Assembly (NCBI GenBank): GCA_942492115.1
Contig: CALODL010000027.1
Span: 62,001 to 126,000, forward strand
Direction of reading: 5' to 3'
DNA from: CALODL01 sp942492115
GTDB lineage: Bacteria; Planctomycetota; Phycisphaerae; UBA1845; CAIVHJ01
Length of the DNA: 64,000 bases
A program made the translations under genes and the position numbers. This document shows, in pieces, positions 52,232-61,300 of the stretch. The notes under the pieces were generated by a model. The model was not told the origin of the DNA and did no database searches. It saw only the letters and a program-made list of their open reading frames with translations. Every line of letters starts with the position of its first letter. Position 1 is the stretch's first letter.

Positions 52232-55200
52232 TCATTGCGGATCGATTGAAGAGACTATGGGTAACCACCAGGCTCGCGGGCCGGGGTGAAAGCCGAGAAT
52301 GCCCATGGATGTGACCTTGACCCCTCTCAACTCCTTGTTCAATGCCCACAGGCGCGGGCGAGTCCAGAGGAACGCGTACGGCTGATCGCCGTAGATGATC
52401 TCATTAATGGTTCTGTAGATCGCAGGTCGTTCGTCGTCGGATGCCGTACGGGCTCGATCAAACAGGTCGTCGACTTCCTCGTTGGAATAGTGGCCGTAGT
52501 TGTACTCTGCGTCGCTTCGCCAGCGCTGTTGAATATCTGCGAGATTCGGGCTGTTCACTACAGCAGACACATAGGCATCGAATTCTCCTGACTCCCGACG
52601 AGCTGTTAGAGTGCTCCAGGAGACCTCTGAGATCTTCATTGTGATTCCAAATGCACCGAGCTGAGATTTCAGATCTTTCATGATGCGCAGCGTCTCCGTT
52701 GACCCATTGTGCACCAGAAGTGTGAAGGCAAAGGAGTCGCCCGCAGACCGGAACTCGTCATCTACTCTGATCCACCCCTCTTTCTCCAACAGGGTTCGCG
52801 CCGTGTCGCGATCGTGGTCCAATCGGTACGAGACCTGCTGGGTGTCGTCCAGCGTCGTGAGGCGAGAGTCGATTCCGAAACACTGCGGATAAAGGTGCCC
52901 ATGCCAGTGTCCACTGATCTGGCCAAGATCCATTGCCATGGCCAGGGCACGGCGTACTGTTCGGCTGGAGAACAACGGGTTATCGATATTCCAGCAGATG
53001 TATGCGTAGCTGTGTCGGTTGATGTTGTATTTTCTGATGTGGGGTTCGAAGGAGTCGCCATTGACATGCCAGCGAAACTGCTCGCTGGTGAGCTCTGTCG
53101 CGTCCAGCTCCCCGTGTTCCAGGAGGCTTACACGTTCATCGTGTTTGTGGTTAGCGATGTCGAATACGACGGTCTTGATGTGCGGTTTGTCACCGAAGTA
53201 GTCCGCCCAACGCTGTAACTTGATCATGGTGGTCAGGCTGCTGTCGTCGTGCACGGTGTAGGGGCCATTGCCGACGAGGTCAAAGAAGTCCTTGCCAAAC
53301 ATGGCGTGACAATCATCTGGGGATGTGCACTCATTGTTGGAGATGAGTTCTTCGAACCGATGTTGTGGAACGATTGGGACGCGCAGTTCCCAATAGGTCG
53401 TGCCGGGATCATGGTGGAATGCGACGGTAAGCGGGCCAATGGCCTCAACGTCCGACACGACATCCTGCTCGTGCTCAAAATGGCCACTCGGGATCGTATT
53501 CCATGAGAATTCGATATCAGCCGCAGTCAGAGGCTCGTTGTCATGCCACGTGAGGCCCTCTTTGAGGTGTACCATCGTGACGTTCTCGCCCTGATCGATG
53601 TTGTCGACCATCGCTGGATTCTGGACGCACTGTAACGAGTCGTTCACGATGAACAGGGGATCGAAGATCAAGTTGATGACGTAGGTATTGACTGTCTTGG
53701 CGTGCATTGGATTGAGTGATGTCACGAGTGCAGGTAGGTAGCGATGGATCGTGGCATCTCGATCAACGGCGAGATTCTCGATGTCTGGACTGTTGCCGTT
53801 CGGCAGGTCTTCAAAGAGACTGTCGTGATTGGAGTCGTAGAGCGGGAGGAGAGCAGGTGAGTCCGACGGGATGGAGGCTGCACGGTCGAGAAATTCGTTG
53901 GCCATGTCGGAGTCGGGATTCTCCAGTAGCAGAAGCTTGGCAGCAAATCGCAGTGCGGCAGAGGAGGTCGCCAGTGATGTTGGATCCTGGGAACCGTCTC
54001 GCGCTTTAGTGTCTGCGATCATGAGTTCATCGCGCGCGGCGGCGAGAGCGTGCGGTTTACTCTCCGTCGGCTTCTGCAGCCCCTCGAATGCTGTCAAAAA
54101 TCCCAGCCACAAGTGCGTCTTGGGGTCGTCCGGGGCGCTGTGAGAGGCTGCGGTCAGGTGCGCTCGAGCGTCTGCGAGATCTTCGCGCGTGGAAATCAAC
54201 CGGATTGCTCTGTTGAGATGATTGCTTGCGATCTCCTGGTTGTGGCTGGTGATCCAGTTGGTGGCGGAGAACGCACCTGTCGTCAACAACGCGACTCCAA
54301 GAATCGCGATAGCGACCCCGCGCTTGTACGCCGCCAATGTCTTTCTGAGCACATACAGCTTGCTGTCACGCTTGGCCTCGATGGCCTCACCCGACATGTA
54401 GCGGTTGATGTCGCGGGCGAACTCGCCGGCGCTCTGATAGCGGCGCTCGGGCTCCTTGGCCAGGGAACGGAGGACGATCGTTTGGAGTTCATCGTCGATT
54501 GGACACTGGCTTGCGCGGACGATGCGCGCCGTCCGGCGAGTGATGCCCGACTCGGGAGTCCAGCAGCGCGATGGCGAGGAAGGAGGCGTGTGGGTGATGT
54601 GCAGGATGACTTCTGCGATGTCACCGGTCACGGGATAGGGATAGTGGCCGGTGAGCATTTCGAACAGGATGACTCCCAGGGCATAGACATCAGTGCGTGT
54701 GTCGATTTCGTCGGGGTTGCCCCGAGTCAATTCCGGCGACATGTAGGGGAGCGTACCCATGATGTTCTGGCTGATGGAAATCAGCGTTCCGGAAGCACCG
54801 CCGATCCACTTGGCGAGTCCGAAGTCGAGGACCCTGGGTGAGCCATCCGTGTCGACCAGGATATTCGAGGGCTTGAGGTCACGATGGATGATGGCCCGTT
54901 GATGCGCGTACTGTATCGCTTCACACACAATGCAAAACAGTTTCAAGGCATCTTCGAGAGTTGGCTTCTTCTCGCGGATGTATTCGTCGACCCGAAGTCC
55001 ACGGACATAGTCCATGGCAAAGTAGGGGTGCCCTTCCGTCGTGCAGCCGGAGTCGATCACCGAGATGATGTTCGGGTGACGGAGCTGGGCGACGAGTTCG
55101 ATTTCTCGCTCAAAGCGCTTCTTCGCCGATTGCGAGGCCATCACACCTTCGCGCAGAATTTTCACGGCGACCTTACGCCGCGTCGATCGCTGCAAAGCCT

Positions 55201-55513
55201 GGTACACGGCTCCCTGGCCACCCTCGTCGAGGCGCCGCAGGATGTCGTAGCCATCAATGTGAATCAGGTGCGGCGCAGCGGTCGGTTGCGCGCCGTTGTC
55301 GTCGGAGAGGGTCGCCGTGTGGCCGGAGTCCTGTGCGTCCCTGATGGGTTCCAGGTTGAGTGGGTGGGCGTAGGCGTCGATGAGGCCGCTCATCTCCTCG
55401 AGCAGTTCGGCATCTTCGGAGAACTCTCCAAGTATTCGCGCCCGCTCCGCTTCAGGGAGTTCGCGTACCTTGGCGAACAACTCGCAGACCTTCTTGAAAC
55501 GCTCGGGGTCCAC
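52232..55513 (-). CDS. transmembrane Ser/Thr kinase fused to an oligopeptide-type ABC solute-binding domain (SBP_bac_5)
   Basis: 1093 residues. Leader MDPERFKKVCELFAKVRELP is of the ECF-linked kinase type. Kinase: EGGQGAVY at 97-104, Lys118 in VAVKIL, HRDLKPSNI at 210-218, DFG at 230-232, and GTLPYMSPELTRG. Transmembrane helix at about 399-419 (VAIAILGVALLTTGAFSATN). A helical TPR-like segment spans 430-560. Residues from about 590 to the end are a full substrate-binding protein of the DppA/OppA type: TSLNPMHAKTVNTYVINLIF, VHLKEGLTWHDNEPLTAADI, FSWNTI, NGPYTVHDDSS, NPLFSSRTVRRALAMAMD, and a final YRTINEIIYGDQPYAFLWTR. The domain order implies extracytoplasmic ligand binding controlling a cytoplasmic kinase. 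No ABC permease or ATPase is nearby. The cognate ECF sigma factor is 168 bp upstream. Confidence 0.93.
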   Translation of the reverse strand: MDPERFKKVCELFAKVRELPEAERARILGEFSEDAELLEEMSGLIDAYAHPLNLEPIRDAQDSGHTATLSDDNGAQPTAAPHLIHIDGYDILRRLDEGGQGAVYQALQRSTRRKVAVKILREGVMASQSAKKRFEREIELVAQLRHPNIISVIDSGCTTEGHPYFAMDYVRGLRVDEYIREKKPTLEDALKLFCIVCEAIQYAHQRAIIHRDLKPSNILVDTDGSPRVLDFGLAKWIGGASGTLISISQNIMGTLPYMSPELTRGNPDEIDTRTDVYALGVILFEMLTGHYPYPVTGDIAEVILHITHTPPSSPSRCWTPESGITRRTARIVRASQCPIDDELQTIVLRSLAKEPERRYQSAGEFARDINRYMSGEAIEAKRDSKLYVLRKTLAAYKRGVAIAILGVALLTTGAFSATNWITSHNQEIASNHLNRAIRLISTREDLADARAHLTAASHSAPDDPKTHLWLGFLTAFEGLQKPTESKPHALAAARDELMIADTKARDGSQDPTSLATSSAALRFAAKLLLLENPDSDMANEFLDRAASIPSDSPALLPLYDSNHDSLFEDLPNGNSPDIENLAVDRDATIHRYLPALVTSLNPMHAKTVNTYVINLIFDPLFIVNDSLQCVQNPAMVDNIDQGENVTMVHLKEGLTWHDNEPLTAADIEFSWNTIPSGHFEHEQDVVSDVEAIGPLTVAFHHDPGTTYWELRVPIVPQHRFEELISNNECTSPDDCHAMFGKDFFDLVGNGPYTVHDDSSLTTMIKLQRWADYFGDKPHIKTVVFDIANHKHDERVSLLEHGELDATELTSEQFRWHVNGDSFEPHIRKYNINRHSYAYICWNIDNPLFSSRTVRRALAMAMDLGQISGHWHGHLYPQCFGIDSRLTTLDDTQQVSYRLDHDRDTARTLLEKEGWIRVDDEFRSAGDSFAFTLLVHNGSTETLRIMKDLKSQLGAFGITMKISEVSWSTLTARRESGEFDAYVSAVVNSPNLADIQQRWRSDAEYNYGHYSNEEVDDLFDRARTASDDERPAIYRTINEIIYGDQPYAFLWTRPRLWALNKELRGVKVTSMGILGFHPGPRAWWLPIVSSIDPQ

Positions 55514-55681
55514 TCAGGATTCTCGCTGGTGCCGTGTCCGTGATTCGTTGTGATGTGCGAGCGCTGGTTTCTTACGATCCCATTGCACACGATGCTCGGC
55601 CGATTGGCGTCTTGGACGAGTCGACTGTTTCACACAACTCACACAGATCACGTAATCGAGTTGTGAATGACCTGGTTTTTC

Positions 55682-56251
55682 TCAATCGGCAGCGAGACGT
55701 CGAGTCAGCCAGGCGCGAGCCATGGCCCAGTCTTCTTCTACGGTCGCGCGAGCGACGCCAAGGTCCTGAGCGGTCTCGCGAATGGTCAGTCCACCAAAGA
55801 AGCGCAACTCGACTACACGGGCTTTGCGTTCGTCCATTTCGGACAATTGTTGGAGGGCCTCTTCGAGGCTCAACAAATCGATTGATCGTTTCTCAGCGGT
55901 ATCGAGGACGCCATCGAGGGTGATGCGCTCCCAGCCATCCCCGCGCTTGCCGGCTTTTCTCTTGCGGGCGTGGTCAATCAGCAGGTTCCGCATGACTTTT
56001 GCGGCCACAGCCATGAAATGCGTGCGGTCTTTCCAGTGCCCATTCTGCTGGTTGACCAGGCGCAGGTACGCTTCGTGGACCAAAGCGGTAGGCTGCAGTG
56101 TATGGTCCGTGCCCTGGAACCGGAACATATCGCCGGCGAGCGCCCGCAGCTCATGGTAGACGATTGGAAACAATCGATCCGCAGCCTCGGCATTGCCGCG
56201 ACCGGCATTGGCGAGCAGATCGTTAACCTCATTGAGTGGCGCGTGTGACAT
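55682..56251 (-). CDS. ECF-type RNA polymerase sigma factor partner of the kinase-SBP gene
   Basis: 189 residues. Region 2: LFPIVYHELRALAGDMFRFQ, TLQPTALVHEAYLRLVN, HFMAVAAKVMRNLLIDHARK. Region 4: VVELRFFGGLTIRETAQDLG followed by ATVEEDWAMARAWL. Same Sigma70_ECF group as the proteins at 3886 and 10437 but more divergent. A TATAAT on the minus strand (plus 56285-56290) lies 34 bp upstream of the start and may be its -10 element; no good -35 is visible. Confidence 0.94.
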   Translation of the reverse strand: MSHAPLNEVNDLLANAGRGNAEAADRLFPIVYHELRALAGDMFRFQGTDHTLQPTALVHEAYLRLVNQQNGHWKDRTHFMAVAAKVMRNLLIDHARKRKAGKRGDGWERITLDGVLDTAEKRSIDLLSLEEALQQLSEMDERKARVVELRFFGGLTIRETAQDLGVARATVEEDWAMARAWLTRRLAAD

Positions 56252-56526
56252 GTTCTCGATAGCCCGTATGTGGTGGGTACACCAATTATACTGGGATGGG
56301 TCGGACGCTCGTAAGGACTGTATGGACTAACCAAAATGCATTACCTCGGCGCCAGTGTGCTTGGCACGTCGGTGCGGGCACGATCGAATCCCGGTGGTCG
56401 AGCACCGTGGAGTGGCGCATCACAGTTGCGTGCTGCACCGTAATGCATGATGCCTGCACGGGTTGCCGGGTCGTTGGAGCAAGGGGTCGTCATCAGTTAG
56501 CTAAAGTCACAATGCAATAATTAGGA

Positions 56527-56532
56527 TATAAT
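56527..56532 (+). promoter_or_regulatory. possible -10 element of the frameshifted exported protein gene
   Basis: TATAAT, 85 bp upstream of the ATG at 56617; -35 match is poor. Together with the terminator at 56549-56591 it would give a leader RNA of roughly 50 nt. The rest of 56252-56526 shows no gene. Confidence 0.45.
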
Positions 56533-56548
56533 CACGACACGTGAACTC

Positions 56549-56591
56549 CCCGGATGATCAGCCACTGTTATGGGCTGGCCGGGATTTTTTT
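56549..56591 (+). terminator. terminator-like hairpin in the leader (possible attenuator or small RNA end)
   Basis: CCCGG (56549-56553) pairs with CCGGG (56579-56583), and CAGCC (56559-56563) with GGCTG (56573-56577), followed by seven T (56585-56591). It ends 25 bp before the downstream ATG and starts about 17 bp after the TATAAT. No plus-strand gene lies upstream for it to terminate. Confidence 0.6.
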
Positions 56592-56616
56592 CAGCAGCAG
56601 ACCAGGAGGATTGGAA

Positions 56617-58250
56617 ATGAAGAGCTGGTGTCAGACGCGAGCCGCTCGGGGTGTGGTGACGGTCATCGCGATCGCAGGCGTCACGGGTACGGTCGTCGGG
56701 GCAGACCTGAGCGCTGATCAGCAGAGCGTGCTGCAGCAGGCTTACGGCCAACTCAAAATGGTGGTGGATAACTACAACCCGGCACTCGAGTCCGCCGGCG
56801 CCAAAGGCAAGCCTAAAGGATCGAAGCTGAAGTTGGCAATGATGCGACTGGAGACGGCCAAGGCGCCTCTCCCGCAGATCGAGGCGCTGTTGGCGAAGCT
56901 GCCGGCCGATAACCCTGATGTCCAGGCATTCAAGAAACAGTATGACGATGTCAAGGGTAAGGTCGAAGCGGCTGGAGCAGCGTTTGACCGGCAAGAGTGC
57001 AGAGGAGAATGCCAAGGCCAACGAAGGAGTGAAGCTCGACTACAAGCAGGAAGAGCAACTCAAGAACGCACGATTCTACCTGCAGCAGGCCCAGGGAATC
57101 GACGAGGCCCTCAAGAAAGTCATTGAGCAGATCAATGCGACGCCGGACATTTCGACATTTGACCATCAGATCCTGGTCAATGCCGGGAATACGGTCATGA
57201 AGATCGATGAACATATCAAGCACTTCAAGGACCACTACGACACCCTTCCGCAGGACGGTCGGGGTGTCAAAGCCACATTCGATGACATGCAGAAAGTTCT
57301 GGCAAGCATCGACCAGTCGAAGCAAACGATTAAGCCGACCTACGACAAGGTTATGGGCCTGATCAACACGGCGAACTACCCGAGTCTTGGTGAGGATCTC
57401 GAGCGCCTGGGCGACATGGGCAGCATGTATGCCAATGTTGATGTGCTCAACATGGATCCTGTCAAGAGCCGCTTCGTTGGTCAGCGAAATGCCGGCTGCA
57501 AGTGCCGAACACAACAGGATCGTTGCGGCCTATGCCATTTTCGTAACGCAGCAGACTGCAACGGGTAAGCGTCTCTCCAGCCTCAGTCGGCATTTCTCCG
57601 ATAATTTCGCGCGCTTCTCGGCTGCCGCAGAGCAGCGCAAGATCTCTCTGCCGATTGAAATCCAGAAGGAGCTCGATGAGATCAATCAGATGACCCAGCA
57701 GGCCGTTGAGGAACAGAAGCCCCTGTTCTTCACGGGCGGCATTCCGCAACGATTCGGGTGGGTCGAGACCAAGGTCGTGCTGTGCGAGGCCTTCGATCCT
57801 GCTGCCGGTGCGGATTTCAAGAAGAAGATCGAGGCGATGAAGGTCCACGTGCAAAAATCTGGCGAGTCGCTGCGCGAGGTCATCATCGCAGCGAATAAGC
57901 TTCCCGAAGAGGGCTACAAAGGTGAGGATCGCGCCGAGGTCGTCAAGATGGCTACTGATGCCTGGAAGAAGGAACAGCCGGATGCCGAGATTCTTGCTGT
58001 CCGAATTCCGTCCGCAGCCTGGAAACACGAACTCATTTGGCGCAATCAGACCGGCTCGTGGTACAAAATCGATCGTTCCAAGCTGCAGGTGCACCTGGCC
58101 GTCAAATACGACGACACACTTGCCGTGATCCGCCCCATCAATCTCTGGAAGGACCACATGAAGGGTAATTCCGTCAATGCCTTCCCGTTTCACGACAAGG
58201 CATTCGAGTTGCAACCACAGGACTTCATGTTGCTCGCAAACGTCAAGTAG
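56617..58250 (+). pseudogene. exported helical protein interrupted by two +1 frameshifts
   Basis: ATG at 56617 with AGGAGG, signal peptide (GVVTVIAIAGVTGTVVGADL). Three frames join into one protein of about 544 residues. Frame 1 ends usefully near VEAAGAAFD (about 56988), continues in the next frame as GKSAEENAKANEGVKLDYKQ to VKSRF (about 57478), and then in the third frame from VSEMPAASAEHN to the stop at 58250. Each junction is consistent with one extra base. The protein is helical and Lys/Glu/Gln-rich in the middle, with a globular end (WKHELIWRNQTGSWYKID). Family unrecognised. Either recent decay, sequence error or programmed shifting. Confidence 0.7.
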
Positions 58251-58272
58251 CGCGGGTTAAGATGTCACATAA

Positions 58273-58307
58273 CAAAACCGGGCCGACCCGTGATGGGTCG
58301 GCCCGGT
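58273..58307 (-). terminator. strong hairpin terminator between convergent genes
   Basis: A perfect 13-bp stem, ACCGGGCCGACCC (58277-58289) with its complement (58295-58307), loop GTGAT. On the minus strand it is followed by TTTTGTT, so it terminates the metalloprotease gene; it also lies 26 bp after the plus-strand stop at 58250. Confidence 0.85.
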
Positions 58308-58352
58308 CCATATCATGCCTGCCAGGCCCATCCCGGAATGTCGTGAAGAACC

Positions 58353-61300
58353 TTATTTTTCAATGCTCACGATGACAGGGGCGGTCCGTTCCACGGGAAT
58401 GATCCCGGTTGATGGCGTAGGGAACAGGAAGGTCCGTTGCGCCTGATCCCTCGGGTCGCGCAGCAGTGTCACGGCAAAGGTACCTGCAGCGTTGGCGCTG
58501 GCCTGGTAAGTGAATGTAGCCATGTAGGCCTGTGCTGACGTCGGTACGCCTGCGTTGTCCCGTCCAGCAACCATCTGGCCCGTTTTGACGTTGAACGCCG
58601 ACCACGACGGGCCCGTCGCGCCCAGGGCCGTGCTGTCGTCGATGGAGATGTCTACGAGTGCGAGCGTGCCCCGTGTGCCGCCAGTCGACGCCAGGTGTAA
58701 CTGATACCCACGCAGATCCTTGAGCCCCGTGTCGAGAGACGCTCGGATGTCAATGAATCCGCCCGGGCGAACATTGGTCGTCGAGGGTGTCAGGGTGATC
58801 GAAGCCCGCTCCACGACGAAGGGGACCTGGGGAGTTGTCGGCATGGGTCCACCATCCAGCGGGCAGGCGCAAGAGGTCGCATTGCCGAATGCGTTGAGCG
58901 CGGCAAACGCATCGTTTCCATCGCACACACCATCTGGCGCACAGGAACCGAACTGCCCGCCAGCATCGACATTGAATGCTGCGGGTGGGTTGTTCTCACA
59001 GCTGTACGCAGAGATGCCATCCGGATCGATGTTTGCGAAGCAGTTCAGGGCGTGGAAGCGATCGTTGCCATCTGCTGTTCCATCCGGCGCGCAGGCTCCG
59101 AATTGCCCGCCCATGTCCGCGAACACGATGTCCGTGCCTGCGCAGACTCCGGCCGTGCAGGACCACCAGATGCAGTTGTCGTCGCGGATATCATCTTCAT
59201 TGGTGTCCGCGCAGTTGTCATGGATTTTGCACGTGCCCTCGCACGCGTCCGGGATACCGTTGTCATTGTCGTCGATCGTATCGTCGAATCCCGGACACGC
59301 ATCACAGGGGTCGGGGACGCCGTCGTTGTCCGAATCGGATTCGCGATTCCCAACACTGCGCACCTTCACGTCGTCGATCTGCCAACCGAGTGCGTTGAGG
59401 CCACCGTCGCTGAATAATGAGAACACGACCGTGATCGTTTGGCCTTCGTAATGGCTGAGGTCGATGATCTCAGTGACCCATCCTCCTGTGCTCCCGCTCT
59501 CACGATAGATCCGCCCGCCGTTAACCGTTATGTCCGTGAAGTCGAAATCAGTTTCGGTATCGCGGTTGTGGCAGAATTCGAGCGTCGTCGTTCCCAGGGG
59601 GATATCAATAGGAGGCATGGTCAGGCCGCCAGCGTTGGCGTTGTCGTACTCACAGGAACCTGTATCCCCGGCATACGCCCATGACGCACCTTCGCATGGT
59701 GGCTCGACCGAACAAGCCGAGGTCACGCTGAACATCCCCGTTGCCGTCCAGCCGGACGGAAGGCCACTTTCAAAATCAGCCGCCAGAATCACATCACTGC
59801 CGACAAGTTCGCACTCGTCAAGAACACCATTGGCGTCGCAGTCTTCCGCGGTCCCATTGAAAACCTCACAGAGGTCCTGTGTGCCATTGTCGTTGCAGTC
59901 GAAGTTGACCTCGCACTCATCCGGAACACTGTTGGCGTTGCAGTCCGAACTGCCATTTCCAATGTCGCACTCATCGGGAATGAAGTTGCAGTTACAGTCC
60001 ATGCTCGAGCCGCGCGGCCACAGGTCGCGCTGGTCGAAAATCGAGTTATTGTTGCAATCGATTTCGCACTCGTCCGGAATGCTGTTCATGTTGTCATCGA
60101 GGCTGTAGCCAGATGCGATGTCGCAATCATCCTGTAACTGGTTTTGATTGCAATCGATATCGAATCCATCAATGAATGCGAAACCCGTGGCATAGTTCAA
60201 GCCATGGTCCTGGCCACCAATGTGCGTTTTGCGGAAATTGCCCGAGCAGACATCGTATTCGAACATGCGTGCGTCGGTCAGATGCGATGCACCCACCGGA
60301 GGTTGCGGGGCCGGCGCGAGGTCACCGGTGCGCGTCACGTAGACGTGACCATTGGGTCCCACGCGGATGCCCCAGGGGTTGTCCTGCGTGATCGCTGTCG
60401 CGGTGCCGACCTGAGCCCACTTGCCGCGTGGACGGCCGGTCAGGCCGTCGAATTCCAGGACAGACTCCGTGCCGAAACTGGCGACCAGCAGATTGCCGTC
60501 GGGCTTGAAGGCCAGGCCGCGTGGTTGATCCAGTCCACCGTTGTTCGTCCCAGCGACCAGCACACGCTCGAACGCACCGCTGGTGGCGTTGAACTCGAGA
60601 ACTTCATTCGTTGAGCTGGTCACATAAAGGTTGCCACTGGGCCCTAGCGTCATGCCATGCGGGCCGCTCAGGCCACCGGCGCCAGACACCACACGCGGAC
60701 CCTGGGCCGCGCCGGTCGTGCCATCGTAGGCCAGCACATTATGACCCGTGATGTTTGCAACCAGCAGGTCGCCGTCTGCGGTCATGACCATGCCCGCCGG
60801 AGCGCCCAGCAATCCACCGCTGACCAGGTCCTGTTGGTAGACGCCCTCGATATCGAACTCCATGATTCGCGCGTCATCGAGGCTGCTGACCAGGACCCGG
60901 GCCGCCGGTCCGGTACCGACGACAAGGACATCCTGGCCGCGGCTGATCGATACTCCCGTTGACGGATTCATGAGCACGCCGACCTTGGAGTGGAACCGTC
61001 GCAGGATGGAACCGTCTTCGCCACTGGCGACCCACATGTCATGGGCGCCGGAAAGTTCTTCGAGGTCGGTCTGTCCGTCATCGTCGCAGTTCTCACAGGC
61101 GTCGAGGATCGTATTGCGGTTCTTATCGAGGGTCATGTCGCTCTGGATTTCGGTGAAATCCGAGATGTCATTGGTATTGCAGTCAGCTTCGCACTCGTCG
61201 GGGATGTCATTGCCGTACAGATCGGTGCTGACTCCGAAGGCAATGTCTGAGTCGTCGGGCACCCCGTTGAGATTGCAGTCGGGTTCGCAGACATCCGGAA

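Noticed and set aside
52232..55513. Artificial fusion of adjacent kinase and SBP genes by a missed stop
   Set aside because: The reading frame is continuous through a TM helix and a TPR-like linker, and no internal signal peptide, ribosome-binding site or start suits a separate SBP gene.
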